Below, piece by piece: positions 1 through 8,860 of a stretch of DNA of 33,002 nucleotides. The translations under genes and the position numbers were made by a program. How positions within the stretch are numbered: the stretch's first letter is position 1; every line of letters starts with the position of its first letter. The notes below the pieces were generated by a model, which saw only the letters and a program-made list of their open reading frames with translations, was not told where the DNA came from and searched no databases. The stretch comes from a virus, in IMG/VR virus record IMGVR_UViG_3300020731_000050, positions 1-33,002 of that record; one strand, given 5' to 3'.

Positions 1-933
1 TTGGCACCTGTTAATAGCGGTAGTGTTGTGTTACCTAGCGGTACTACAGCCCAACGTCCAATTAATCCGGTCAACGGAATGATGCGTTATAATACTAACA
101 TTGATGGTAGCGGTGAAGTAGAAATTTATCAAGGAAGCGTATGGCGTAGTCTACGTTTCAAAGAATCAACTGGAATTGTTCAACAAAATCTCGGCGCAGG
201 TGATGGTTTGAATACAATATTTGGACCATTAAGTCCGGCACCTCCTTCAGTAGTGGCTAGCGGAACTACATGGGGCGGTCAAAATTTATTAGTTGTTGTT
301 GAAAACGTTTTACAATTAAACAGTATTAATTATGTAGTTGTACAAAATCCAACGTTCTCGTCAGAAACTTATACAATTACAACTAGTACAGCATTAGCTT
401 CTAATTCTAATGTATTATATTTAAATTCTAGTTTGACTGCTACAGGCGCAAGTGGTAACGGCTCAACCGTAACATTAACCTTCTCTACACAGAATGCTCC
501 ACCATTTGCTGTGGGTTCAACTATCGTAGTTACTGGGTTTACTCCTTCTGGATATAATGGAAACTTTACTGTAACAGCCTGCACTAACGCATCTGTTAGC
601 TATGCAAGCACTTTTACAACAACAATGACGTTTGCTGGAAACATTACAGCAAAGACAGCAATCTATCCAACTGTTAACTTAGTCGGAGCAACTGTAACTG
701 GTACTGGTATTCAAGCTAACACAACAGTTCTTAGTTATACATTGGATTCAGTTACTGATGTTTTAACTAGTCTTACCCTTAATAAAGTTACAAATGCTGT
801 AATAGCAACTAATTCTAGTTTAACTTTAACAGAAGCAACTAATACAGTTTCGTCTGGCGGATATTATATTCAATTTAGTACACCAGTGCCATATGGCAAA
901 GTGGTCACAGTCTTAAACGGCTTTGATCAATAA
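1..933 (+). CDS. tail fibre protein, C-terminal part (5' end outside window)
   Basis: The reading frame is open from the first base. The leading TTG is probably just an internal Leu codon, so I treat this as the last 310 residues of a longer fibre. The visible N-terminal part has the motif VLPSGTTAQRP...GMMRYN...EIYQGSVWRSL, which in T4-like phage fibres marks the tip or trimerisation end of a repeat unit. The same motif recurs near the C-termini of the genes at 946 and 2799. It is followed by an Ig-like 'GYNG' module (nt 469-609: PPFAVGS...VTGFTPSGYNGNFTV), also found in three other genes here, and then by beta-rich sequence without enzymatic motifs. The next gene begins 12 nt downstream. 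Inferred role: distal surface-exposed adhesin. The fibre assignment is firm; which fibre it is cannot be said. Confidence 0.75.
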   Translation: MAPVNSGSVVLPSGTTAQRPINPVNGMMRYNTNIDGSGEVEIYQGSVWRSLRFKESTGIVQQNLGAGDGLNTIFGPLSPAPPSVVASGTTWGGQNLLVVVENVLQLNSINYVVVQNPTFSSETYTITTSTALASNSNVLYLNSSLTATGASGNGSTVTLTFSTQNAPPFAVGSTIVVTGFTPSGYNGNFTVTACTNASVSYASTFTTTMTFAGNITAKTAIYPTVNLVGATVTGTGIQANTTVLSYTLDSVTDVLTSLTLNKVTNAVIATNSSLTLTEATNTVSSGGYYIQFSTPVPYGKVVTVLNGFDQ

Positions 934-945
934 CCGGAAAATACA

Positions 946-2664
946 ATGGCATATCAACCAGGACGCGAATTTGGTAGAATAAGCGGCCCGTTACTATCAG
1001 ATAACCTCTTACGTAACGGTAATGATCTTGCCTTTGAAACTCAGCTAGTTTACCTTAGTGTCAACGGAGGGTTTGTTGGTTTTAACAACAGCACTCCTGT
1101 TCGAACTTTAGATATAAACTCAAATACTGTAACAGATAATCTTATCGTAGATACAGAAACTTTGATTGATAATAGTTTTGATATTACTACCAATCAAATT
1201 GTAAACTATTTAAATCAGCCAATAGTAATCAGTCCTAACCAGACAAGTAATCCTACTATTTCAATTACAGGAAGTTTAAATACTTCTCTTTTAAGTTTTG
1301 GTACAAATACTTTAACAGTATCTCCTAATACAGTACTGTATTTGAATCCGTATGCATCTGCAAATAAAGTAGCCAACGGGTCTTTTACTTCAGGATTAAC
1401 CGGATGGACTCTTACAGGGCCCGCACTATCGAGTTATTCGTTTAGCACATACGATGCAAACGATAATGCGATTGTATTGACTTCATATATTCAAACATCT
1501 AATCTAAGTCAAACACTAACTACTACCCAAGGGCAAACGCAAACAATCACATTTACACTGGCAAATGTGATAGATACCTATCTAACTACAGATGACGGTG
1601 TTAATGTTATTACTACAGAAAATTCAAAGATTATTACTTTAGAAAATGCATCATTAACCGCTGTTCCGGGAGAAGTTGATTTTGCAATATATTGGAATGG
1701 AGTCAAAGTAACTAACATAACTCCGGTGACGGGCACTGGCCCAACTATGTCATATTCTACTCCGGCAAGTGCATCTTGGACTTATTCAACCTATACAGTT
1801 AATCTTATGGGTACAGGTTCAGATGTATTACAGTTTGCATTTAGAAATGATCGAGGAATGTTTTATCTTGCAAACGTCTCAGTAACTCAGCAAGGTGTAT
1901 CAAACGGAATTACACAAATCAACAGCAATACTCTAGTAAATGGCACAGTCCACGCTACTGGAAACATCACTTTTGATGGTAGTATTGTACTTGGCGACAG
2001 CAGTTCAGACAGAATTTTTATTGCCGCAGAAGTTGATAGTAACATTATACCTAGTGCTACAAATACATATAATTTAGGTAGCAATAGTTTAAAATGGTTA
2101 AATTTAAATGTAAATTCTGCGTCTGTTTCTAGCACACTTGTTGCTACTAACATATCATCTTCTGTTATTCCTATAGTAAATGCTGGTAATATTTCAATTA
2201 CTGGAACTACTATTAGTGACAGTAATAATGACCTGGCATTAACACCAACCGGTTCAGGCACTGTAAAGTTTAATGGAATTTCATTATTTACAGGCAATCA
2301 AATTAACAACACAGCATCTAGTCTATCATATTTGACTATTGAAAACGGTGCTGTAATCTTTACGTTAGAAAACACAAATCTCTTGCAAATTGAGAATCCA
2401 AGCAACGATCCATTGATTATTGCCAATACTGGATCTGGTGTAACACAATTTGCAGGTACTGGAGCAGTACAAGTACCATCAGGTACAACTAGTAATTACC
2501 CAGCAAGTCCTGTAACAGGACAAACACGTTGGAATATATCATTAGGGTACACAGAAATATACAATGGAAGTGTTTGGCAGGACATTTCAGGGCTGGATTA
2601 CAACACAGCCACTGCCCAACAAGTCAACGATCTCAACACGATTTGGAGCCTCATATTAGGCTAA
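946..2664 (+). CDS. tail fibre protein with inserted jelly-roll (carbohydrate-binding-like) domain
   Basis: A 572-aa virion fibre. The N-terminus (residues 9-40) carries GRISGPLLSDNLLRNG and a following LAFET segment, almost the same as in the gene at 2799, so the two are paralogues and this end probably anchors to the same virion site. Residues about 135-318 have no counterpart in the paralogue. They read as a galactose-binding or CBM4/9-type jelly-roll: VANGSFTSGLTGW near 142, a long Thr/Gln-rich beta region, and FYLANVSVTQ near 306-316. After the insert the paralogy resumes (LVNGTVHATGNITFDG, then SNIIPSATNTYNLGS). The C-terminus has the fibre-tip motif PSGTTSNYPASPVTGQTRWN...EIYNGSVWQDIS. 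The start is ATG with CCGGAAA upstream. Fibre identity is clear; sugar binding is inferred from the fold-like pattern only. Confidence 0.8.
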   Translation: MAYQPGREFGRISGPLLSDNLLRNGNDLAFETQLVYLSVNGGFVGFNNSTPVRTLDINSNTVTDNLIVDTETLIDNSFDITTNQIVNYLNQPIVISPNQTSNPTISITGSLNTSLLSFGTNTLTVSPNTVLYLNPYASANKVANGSFTSGLTGWTLTGPALSSYSFSTYDANDNAIVLTSYIQTSNLSQTLTTTQGQTQTITFTLANVIDTYLTTDDGVNVITTENSKIITLENASLTAVPGEVDFAIYWNGVKVTNITPVTGTGPTMSYSTPASASWTYSTYTVNLMGTGSDVLQFAFRNDRGMFYLANVSVTQQGVSNGITQINSNTLVNGTVHATGNITFDGSIVLGDSSSDRIFIAAEVDSNIIPSATNTYNLGSNSLKWLNLNVNSASVSSTLVATNISSSVIPIVNAGNISITGTTISDSNNDLALTPTGSGTVKFNGISLFTGNQINNTASSLSYLTIENGAVIFTLENTNLLQIENPSNDPLIIANTGSGVTQFAGTGAVQVPSGTTSNYPASPVTGQTRWNISLGYTEIYNGSVWQDISGLDYNTATAQQVNDLNTIWSLILG

Positions 2665-2798
2665 AAACTCGAAACAGCTAAATACTATTACTGCAAAAGC
2701 TGACCAGGTTTTTGCGATATTAAACAGTGGTAAACCCGCTAAGAGCGTTCAGCTGAAAAAGTGGTTAACCGTGAAACACGGGGTCAAGAGGAGCGTAA
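2665..2798 (+). promoter_or_regulatory. structured intergenic leader before the second GRISGPLL fibre gene
   Basis: A 134-nt gap, the longest within the + fibre array, where neighbouring gaps are 3-45 nt. It contains a late-promoter-like box (2677-2684) and several inverted repeats: GCAAAA 2693-2698 with TTTTGC 2710-2715; CGCT-AAG-AGCG 2737-2747; and CCGTG-AAA-CACGG 2769-2781. An imperfect direct repeat, AGTGGTAAACC (2726-2736) and AGTGGTTAACC (2760-2770), has a 34-nt period. The Shine-Dalgarno AAGAGGA (2786-2792) precedes the ATG at 2799. It could be a structured 5' leader or a vestige of a lost gene. No ORF of note is present. Confidence 0.45.
2677..2684 (+). promoter_or_regulatory. candidate phage late promoter (GCTAAATA)
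   Basis: GCTAAATA differs at one position from the T4-type cyanophage late motif NATAAATA. The identical octamer also precedes gp13 (30939) and the minus-strand 834-aa fibre gene (26766), which supports it as a real variant of this phage's late box. It lies 114 nt before the ATG at 2799, in the largest intergenic gap of the array. Confidence 0.4.
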
Positions 2799-3854
2799 AT
2801 GGCTGTTGGTCGAATTTCGGGTCCGCTCTTAAAGGACAACCTCCTTCGCAATGGGGTTAACTTAGCCTTTGAGACGAACTTACTTTACTTAGATGTTGTA
2901 AACAGCCGCGTTGGCATTAATACAACTACGCCCTCCAATGACCTACAAGTAGTTGGAACTACAAGAACTACAAATTTACAAGTAAACACAACAGCTACAT
3001 TAGCTAGTTTTACGCTTACTGGTAATACAATCTCGAGTACTAACAGTACAATTAATATTCTTCCAAGTGGAAGCAACGGTGTAGTATATCAAGGTACTAT
3101 TGACGTTGGACAGTTTGTCATATCTGGAAGTACTATTCAAAGTACTGGCAATATCAACATCACTCCAAGCGGAACTGGTAGCGTAACAGTTAACAGCAAC
3201 ATGCTGATTAACGGAAATTTACACGCTACTGGTACAATTACTGCTGACGGAAACATTCAATTAGGTGATGTTGGTGTAGGAGACACTATTGCTTTTAACG
3301 GTGAAGTTGACAGCGATATTATACCAAGTGCTACTAACACATACAACTTAGGTAGCGGTAGTTTAGAATGGAATAATGTTTATACTAACAATTTAAATGT
3401 TAGCGGATCGTTAACAGTTCCTACTTTAAATGCTACTTCTGGAATTTTAGCAGGTTCATTATCTCTTAGTGGAAACACTATCACTCCTACTACTGCCAAT
3501 ACAGACATTAATTTAACAACTAGTGGCTCGGGCGGCATAACACTAGGAAACTTTAGAATTTACAATAATACTATTACCAATACAGTAGCTAATAGTAACA
3601 CAATATTTGCCGAAAGCGGCACTGGATATGTAAGTTTCCAAGGCACTGGCGGCATTATTATCCCAGTTGGAAATACAGCGCAACGCCCAACACCAGTCGT
3701 CGGTATGATTCGTTTCAACACAGATACAATGTATGTAGAAACTTACAACGGCACAACACAATCTTGGCAAAATGCAGGTGTAACTTCAGGTAGCGGAATT
3801 ACTTATAGTTCAGCTCAAAGCTCTGCAATTGAAGCCGCACTAATATTTGGGTAA
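2799..3854 (+). CDS. tail fibre protein, short GRISGPLL paralogue
   Basis: A 351-aa fibre and the compact relative of the gene at 946. It shares the N-terminal GRISGPLLKDNLLRNG block, the GVNLAFET...YLDV segment and the central blocks LINGNLHATGTITADG and SDIIPSATNTYNLGS. It also has the C-terminal tip motif IPVGNTAQRPTPVVGMIRFN...YNGTTQSWQN. It lacks the jelly-roll insert. The intervening sequence is a run of short Asn/Thr/Ser-rich beta repeats (SGNTI..., NITPSGTGSV), typical of trimeric beta-fibre shafts. The start is supported by AAGAGGA 7 nt before the ATG. The C-terminus ends in AALIFG, echoing the end of the upstream paralogue (SLILG). Inferred to be a structural adhesin of the tail or baseplate. 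Confidence 0.8.
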   Translation: MAVGRISGPLLKDNLLRNGVNLAFETNLLYLDVVNSRVGINTTTPSNDLQVVGTTRTTNLQVNTTATLASFTLTGNTISSTNSTINILPSGSNGVVYQGTIDVGQFVISGSTIQSTGNINITPSGTGSVTVNSNMLINGNLHATGTITADGNIQLGDVGVGDTIAFNGEVDSDIIPSATNTYNLGSGSLEWNNVYTNNLNVSGSLTVPTLNATSGILAGSLSLSGNTITPTTANTDINLTTSGSGGITLGNFRIYNNTITNTVANSNTIFAESGTGYVSFQGTGGIIIPVGNTAQRPTPVVGMIRFNTDTMYVETYNGTTQSWQNAGVTSGSGITYSSAQSSAIEAALIFG

Positions 3855-3857
3855 AAC

Positions 3858-4223
3858 ATGACAACGACATTTTTAAATACCTCAACTCAGAATATAGGTG
3901 TAACTCCTACAGCAGTTTTATCAACAACTACTTCAGGCGTCTACACAGTTATTGGGTTAAATTTAGCAAATACAACAAATACAATGATCCAAGTTAGTGT
4001 TCAATTGTTTACATACACAGCAAACGGAGACGGTACAAATAATACTAGTAGTGTTACTAGTCAAGCATATATCGCAAAAAATATTATGATGGCTCCACAA
4101 AGTAGTTTAAAACTTATAACAAACAGTGAAAAGTTAATTTTAAGTGCAAACCAAGCAGTGGTAGTTACAGCAAACAATAATAATAGCGTTGATGCTATTG
4201 TAAGCTATGTTAGCATAGTGTAA
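3858..4223 (+). CDS. small virion-type protein, single beta-sandwich
   Basis: A 121-aa protein starting only 3 nt after the previous stop, so probably translationally coupled. The sequence is entirely beta-type: an N-terminal FLNTSTQNIGVTPTAVL, then a VIGLNLANTT segment, an AYIAKNIMMAPQSSL segment, LILSANQAVVVTANN, and a hydrophobic end IVSYVSIV. This layout (paired strands, a conserved 'xAYIxKNxxxPxGSSL' centre, about 110-120 aa) is one I recognise from small phage virion proteins that sit among tail and fibre genes in T4-like marine phages. Their exact location in the particle is not established to my knowledge. There is no signal peptide or membrane segment. Inference: accessory decoration or fibre-associated protein. 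Confidence 0.6.
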   Translation: MTTTFLNTSTQNIGVTPTAVLSTTTSGVYTVIGLNLANTTNTMIQVSVQLFTYTANGDGTNNTSSVTSQAYIAKNIMMAPQSSLKLITNSEKLILSANQAVVVTANNNNSVDAIVSYVSIV

Positions 4224-4233
4224 GGATAGAAAA

Positions 4234-4836
4234 ATGTCAAATAACTTTTATTTAGGTCAGACTCCAGCAGAATTTCAAAATCAAACCGCTAGATATTTCT
4301 ACGGTATGGCACGTTCTACTGATGGATTCTTAAAGATCGAAAAAATTAATCTAGACTCGGATCCAGATCCAGTTTCTTTACAAAATTCTACTACATTCAG
4401 TCTAGGAACAATGACAGAAAATCAAGTAGAAGCAGAAATATTTGACCAATTTGAAGAAGGTGTAGACTTTTTTGAAGGTGTAGATGGTACTACACGCATG
4501 CCAAATTACGTTGGTTTAAACTATGAACAGTACAAATGGTCACCGGATGACTTGTATTATTACATAGACAACAACGGTGTATTGTGTGTACGTGTTGACG
4601 TTCCATATAACTATGCTTTTGGCGTTAATACTTTTGTAAATCCTGAAACATTGTTAACGAACAGTACAGCACCGGCTAACACAGGAGCACACGTGATCGC
4701 TGGCGGTTACAATTTAGGAACTATCAAAAGCACTGGTAATCCTACAGAAAACATTACAAGTACAAATCTAAGCTTCATCACTGACTCAGAAGGTACACTA
4801 TACTCAATTAACATGGGAACCATAACAGGTAGTTAA
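4234..4836 (+). CDS. virion structural protein of the marine T4-like phage type
   Basis: A 200-aa protein with a good Shine-Dalgarno (AAGGATAG) before its ATG. The opening FYLGQTPAEFQNQTARYFYG, the acidic FEEGVDFFEGVDGTTR block (residues about 73-88) and the NYEQYKWSPDDLYYYIDNNGVL block (about 95-117) resemble a conserved hypothetical I recall next to fibre genes in cyanophages. It is rich in Tyr, Phe and Asp in the first half and becomes a beta-type Thr/Ser/Asn sequence in the last 60 residues. No enzymatic motif is visible. It is the last gene before a strong late-promoter-like box at 4855. Inferred to be a particle component or a fibre adaptor; the specific function is unknown. Confidence 0.6.
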   Translation: MSNNFYLGQTPAEFQNQTARYFYGMARSTDGFLKIEKINLDSDPDPVSLQNSTTFSLGTMTENQVEAEIFDQFEEGVDFFEGVDGTTRMPNYVGLNYEQYKWSPDDLYYYIDNNGVLCVRVDVPYNYAFGVNTFVNPETLLTNSTAPANTGAHVIAGGYNLGTIKSTGNPTENITSTNLSFITDSEGTLYSINMGTITGS

Positions 4837-4854
4837 TTTAGTTCATCTTGTATG

Positions 4855-4862
4855 AATAAATA
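4855..4862 (+). promoter_or_regulatory. candidate phage late promoter (AATAAATA)
   Basis: A perfect match to the NATAAATA late motif known from T4-like cyanophages (T4 itself uses TATAAATA). It lies in a 45-nt intergenic gap, 19 nt before the ATG at 4882, with GAGGAA as Shine-Dalgarno in between. That spacing leaves room for a short leader. It would drive the 19-kb fibre operon down to the terminators at 24144-24223. Confidence 0.65.
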
Positions 4863-4881
4863 AGACATCGAGGAATAAAAA

Positions 4882-7800
4882 ATGGCAGAATTTAAACTAG
4901 GTAGAATCAAATTCGTATGGAAAGGCTCATGGCAAGCTAACACTCCTTACTACAAAGACGATGTAGTATTAGCGGGTGGTATCAGTTACATGTGTGTAAA
5001 TGCTTACACTTCAAGCTCAATATTTGCAAACGATATCGGAAACTGGCAACAAATGGCCGGCGGTACTAACTTTGTATCAACAGGTTGGACCGCAAGTACA
5101 GCATTTAATCTTGGAGATTTAGTTACAGTTAACGGAAACGTTTATTACTGTTCAACTCCTCACACTAGTGCTAGTACATGGATTACAGATATTGCTAATT
5201 GGACATTGTTCATTTCAGGCGTAAAATATCGTAACACATGGATTTCTAGTACACAATATTTGATCAATGACTTGGTAAAATTTGGTGCAGATATTTATAT
5301 CTGTACTACTGCCAATACCGATTCTACATTTACTCCTGCTCACTGGTCATTATTTGTTCAAGGTTTAGAATTTGAAAACACATGGACCAACAGTACAACT
5401 TACGCAATTGGCGATACTGTAACTTACGGTGGTTATGTTTATAGTGCAACTAGTATTAACGTAGGACAAACACCTAGCACAAGTCCAGGCTACTGGTCAG
5501 TTGTAACAACTGGCTATACAAACAGTGGTGTATGGAAACAATCTACAGCATATCAAGTAGGTGATGTTGTACAGTTTGGTGGTAACACTTATGTAGCGGC
5601 AGCAGATAGCTCAGCTCAACAACCGTTTGTTGGAACTACTGGTGTTAACACAGCATATTGGACATTATTGGTTAGTGGTTTTACACATCGCGGAGCGTTT
5701 GCTCCAGCATTAACTGTGACTGGCGCAAGCGGTACAGGTAGCGTAGTAACATTAACATTTGCAAATCAATCAAGTGCTCCGTTCTATACAGGTTCAAATA
5801 TTGTAGTAACTGGAGTTAATCCAGCTGGCTACAATGGTGTTTATGTTGTAACTGGTAGCACATCGACTACGGTGACATTTGCAAGTTCTACAACTGCAAG
5901 CTATGTTAGCAGTACAGGTACAGTAGCAGGTGTTTACTATCCAGGTGACGTTGTTCTTAACACAAGTTCAACATACGTTGCTGTTGCAGTAAGTAGTAAC
6001 GTTTATCCTCCAAACGCAGTTTACTGGCAAATTATTGGTCAAGGCGGCGTTGGCGCAAGTTTAACTGAAGTAGGCGACTTGGCATATCGTTATAGCGATG
6101 GTACTGTTACTGGATTGCATATGGCATCTGGTACACAATCAGGTAGTCCTGCATTAGATGGTTACGTATTAAAATCTCGCACACAAATTGATGGAAGTTT
6201 ACAACCACGTTGGGGCGAATATGGTTATATTACCAACGTTTGGTATGTGTCTAACACAGCCGGTGTTGATAGTTTATCAACAGGCTACGGACGTACTATT
6301 GACAAACCGTTTGCCTCAATTGCCTATGCATGTGCAAACGCAACAGGTCCTGCAACAATTTTTGTTAAGACAGGTACATATTACGAACAATTACCAATTC
6401 ATGTACCAGCAAACGTAAGTATTGTTGGTGATGAATTACGTACAGTTATTGTTATGCCTGCTACAGGTACAAGCAATGATAGTATTACTCCAAACAATCG
6501 TTCACGCATGTTCTTAGTAAACAATGCAAGCGTAATTCGTAATATTACAATGGGCGGATTGACAGGACAATTTTCAGCTAGTACATATATCAGCGGTGAT
6601 ACAACTGCTGGAACAGGTATCTATCGTTTGACAACAGGCACATGGCCAAGTACTACTGCATCAGGAGCATACGTTGCCCTTGATCCAGCAGGTAGCATTA
6701 CAAGTAAGAGTCCATATATTCAAAACTGTTCAACATTCGGCGACCACGCTGTAGGTTTATACATCAACGGTGCTGATCAAGGACGAACAGGTTATTGCTC
6801 AATTGTTGCAAATGACTTTACACAAGTTATTGATAACGGTATCGGTGTAATGGCACAAAACGGTGGACGTGCTGAATTGATTTCAGTATTCACATACTAT
6901 AGTTACATTGGCTTCTTAGCACAAACAGGTGGTGTGTTACGTGCCGCTAACTGTAATAACAGCTACGGTACATTTGGTGACGTAGCAGTTGATACTGATC
7001 CAACAGATACAGGATACTCAGGAACTGTAAACAACTTAGCTAACCAAGCAACTGCTGGTTCAGTAGTAGTTGGTAACGGACAAGTACTAGCAATTTATTG
7101 GAACTACTTAGGTCAAAACTATACAGCTCCAACATTAACATTAGACAATGCGCCAACACTTGGCACCAATGCAAGCATTACTGCTAACATTGGAACAAGT
7201 TCATTAAGTCACGTTGCAGTAACTAATGCAGGTTCAGGATATCAGTTTGTAACTGGTACAGGACGTGCAGGTGGTGTGAGTGGTAGCGGAACATGGTTTG
7301 CATTGGCCGCAACAGACAAGGCATCAATTAACAACCAATATCAAGGAATGCGTCTTACAATCATCAACGGTACTGGCGCAGGACAAACTGGTGTTATTAC
7401 AAACAGTTACTTGATTGATAGCCCAAGCGGATATACTAAAGTTGTATATGTTCAAACAACAGGCGGATCACAAGGTTGGGAATCATTAACTGGAGCAAGT
7501 ATTGTTACAGCATTAGATTCAAGCAGTCAGTATACAATTCTTCCAGAAATTGTAGCAGTTGGTGGTGGATATTCTACTCAAGCTGTTCTACGTGCTAACA
7601 TTGATCCAGCTACATTTGTTTTCAACGGTGTTTACATTATCAGCGGTGGTGAAGGCTACACAGGAACTCCAACATTTACAGTAGTAGATCCAGTTGGAAG
7701 TGGTACAGCTACTTTTGCAGGCACTATTACAGCAGGCGCAATTAAGAGTGTTAACTATGTTAACCGTGGCGCAGGATATGTATCAATTACAGACGGCGTT

Positions 7801-8847
7801 AGTGTAACAGACTCAACAGGTTATGCAAATATTCCACAAACTGGTTATACACTAAACTTCTTAGGTTTATCTAACAGTCCACGTGCAGGTAGCATTATGC
7901 TTATCACAGGACAAGCTAGCCCATTCTTAGTAGTTTCAACAAACAGTTTTAATGCAATGACTGGCGCGGCAAACATTACATTTGGTTCAGCTGTTCCAAC
8001 AAGTAGTCCGCTAACTCAAGGCGCTACAGTTACAGTTTATCAAAAGTTTAGTCAGATTCGTTTAACAGGCCATGATTACTTGGCTATCGGTACTGGTAAC
8101 TTTGCTAGTACAGCGTATCCTAACGTATTAACAAGTGAATATGTAACAACTAACCAACACGTTAGTCAAAACAATGGTCGTGTGTTCTATACAAGTACTG
8201 ACCAAGACGGTAACTTCAGCGTTGGTGACTTGTTTAAAGTTAACCAAGCAACAGGCCAGGCTACATTGAATGTTAGCTCATTCAACTTAGCAGGTTTGAA
8301 TAGTTTACAACTAGGTAGTAGTGGTGCAACAGTTAGTTTGTTCTCAACAGACGGTACATTAAGTGCTAACAGCGATAGCATTGTTCCAACACAAAGAGCA
8401 ATTAGATCTTATATCAGCAGTCAGTTAGGTTCAGGTAGTAACAACTTGCAAGTTAACGTGTTAACAGCAGGTAAAGTTTATATCCAAAGCAACATTATTG
8501 CAACATCTGCAGGAACTGGATCTGATATCATCTTATTACCGGATCAAACTCAAGCAACACCTGGTAAGATTCAATTAAATGCATTAGCAAACTACAACTA
8601 CACTTATAGTCAAGTTGCTACTCAAGCATATCAATCAGTTGCTAACAAGGACTATATTGACCAATCAGGTCGTGAAGTACTGCAAGGTTTAGCAGTTGAC
8701 GCAAATGGTAATTTATTTTGGACCTCTGATGTAGGTTCAACAGGCACTTCTATAGACGGTTCGGGATACGTTGATTACATGTATGTTAACCGCGGTACTG
8801 GTGTATTAATAAATAACGCAACGGGTAATTTGCAAATTACATACTAA
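4882..8847 (+). CDS. giant tail adhesin: carbohydrate-binding-like repeats plus beta-helix
   Basis: A 1321-aa protein. Residues 9-265 hold five tandem repeats of about 50 aa with the pattern W-x5-Y-x3-DxV-x3-G-x2-Y-x-C, ending in YW or NW, like chitin-binding CBM5/12 repeats (for example VWKQSTAYQVGDVVQFGG). A sixth copy (266-393) is split by a GYNG module (nt 5743-5886). Residues about 450-715 look like a right-handed beta-helix of the pectate-lyase type (GRTIDKPFASIAYAC, then IFVKTGTYYEQLPIHVP and VSIVGDELRT). GxGY beta repeats follow (VTNAGSGY, AVGGGYS, SGGEGY, NRGAGY; about 715-960). The C-terminal third has the cyanophage-fibre signature YTSTDQDGNFSVGDLFKV (from about 1101) and VPTQRAIRSYI. 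No catalytic residues can be assigned, so a glycan-binding fibre is more likely than a proven depolymerase. It is the first gene after the 4855 promoter. Confidence 0.8.
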   Translation: MAEFKLGRIKFVWKGSWQANTPYYKDDVVLAGGISYMCVNAYTSSSIFANDIGNWQQMAGGTNFVSTGWTASTAFNLGDLVTVNGNVYYCSTPHTSASTWITDIANWTLFISGVKYRNTWISSTQYLINDLVKFGADIYICTTANTDSTFTPAHWSLFVQGLEFENTWTNSTTYAIGDTVTYGGYVYSATSINVGQTPSTSPGYWSVVTTGYTNSGVWKQSTAYQVGDVVQFGGNTYVAAADSSAQQPFVGTTGVNTAYWTLLVSGFTHRGAFAPALTVTGASGTGSVVTLTFANQSSAPFYTGSNIVVTGVNPAGYNGVYVVTGSTSTTVTFASSTTASYVSSTGTVAGVYYPGDVVLNTSSTYVAVAVSSNVYPPNAVYWQIIGQGGVGASLTEVGDLAYRYSDGTVTGLHMASGTQSGSPALDGYVLKSRTQIDGSLQPRWGEYGYITNVWYVSNTAGVDSLSTGYGRTIDKPFASIAYACANATGPATIFVKTGTYYEQLPIHVPANVSIVGDELRTVIVMPATGTSNDSITPNNRSRMFLVNNASVIRNITMGGLTGQFSASTYISGDTTAGTGIYRLTTGTWPSTTASGAYVALDPAGSITSKSPYIQNCSTFGDHAVGLYINGADQGRTGYCSIVANDFTQVIDNGIGVMAQNGGRAELISVFTYYSYIGFLAQTGGVLRAANCNNSYGTFGDVAVDTDPTDTGYSGTVNNLANQATAGSVVVGNGQVLAIYWNYLGQNYTAPTLTLDNAPTLGTNASITANIGTSSLSHVAVTNAGSGYQFVTGTGRAGGVSGSGTWFALAATDKASINNQYQGMRLTIINGTGAGQTGVITNSYLIDSPSGYTKVVYVQTTGGSQGWESLTGASIVTALDSSSQYTILPEIVAVGGGYSTQAVLRANIDPATFVFNGVYIISGGEGYTGTPTFTVVDPVGSGTATFAGTITAGAIKSVNYVNRGAGYVSITDGVSVTDSTGYANIPQTGYTLNFLGLSNSPRAGSIMLITGQASPFLVVSTNSFNAMTGAANITFGSAVPTSSPLTQGATVTVYQKFSQIRLTGHDYLAIGTGNFASTAYPNVLTSEYVTTNQHVSQNNGRVFYTSTDQDGNFSVGDLFKVNQATGQATLNVSSFNLAGLNSLQLGSSGATVSLFSTDGTLSANSDSIVPTQRAIRSYISSQLGSGSNNLQVNVLTAGKVYIQSNIIATSAGTGSDIILLPDQTQATPGKIQLNALANYNYTYSQVATQAYQSVANKDYIDQSGREVLQGLAVDANGNLFWTSDVGSTGTSIDGSGYVDYMYVNRGTGVLINNATGNLQITY
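4906..5676 (+). repeat. five tandem carbohydrate-binding-like (CBM5/12-type) repeats
   Basis: Within the 1321-aa adhesin, five units of 48-55 residues share W-x5-Y-x3-DxV-x3-G-x2-Y followed by a closing YW or NW. Their starts are at about residues 9, 63, 113, 161 and 211. Cys is present in the third strand of units 1-3 and absent in 4-5. Single or double copies of the same unit start the three propeller genes downstream. Confidence 0.7.
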
Positions 8848-8860
8848 TTAGGATAACAGA

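Noticed and set aside
1-3. TTG at the window start as an initiation codon
   Set aside because: The frame is open at the edge and the protein begins in the middle of a fibre motif; no ribosome site can be seen. It is a truncated gene.
1887-2297. Antisense ORFs such as 1887-2297, 9460-9708, 16780-17046, 31994-32368 and 32525-32908 on the minus strand
   Set aside because: They are mirror frames of Thr/Ser/Asn-rich fibre codons, giving Val/Leu/Pro-rich translations without ribosome sites; artefacts of composition.
2665-2798. tRNA gene in the intergenic leader
   Set aside because: No cloverleaf with acceptor, T-arm GTTC and matching anticodon arm can be drawn; the hairpins are short and unrelated to tRNA.
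6188-6418. Plus-strand alternative frames, e.g. 6188-6418, 20392-20631, 21079-21267 and 23974-24177
   Set aside because: They lie entirely or almost entirely inside large well-supported genes and encode Gln/Leu/Val runs with no family resemblance.
6240-7020. Active polysaccharide depolymerase in the beta-helix of the 1321-aa protein
   Set aside because: The beta-helix pattern is plausible, but I cannot identify a catalytic set of acidic residues, and similar regions in cyanophage fibres have no proven activity.
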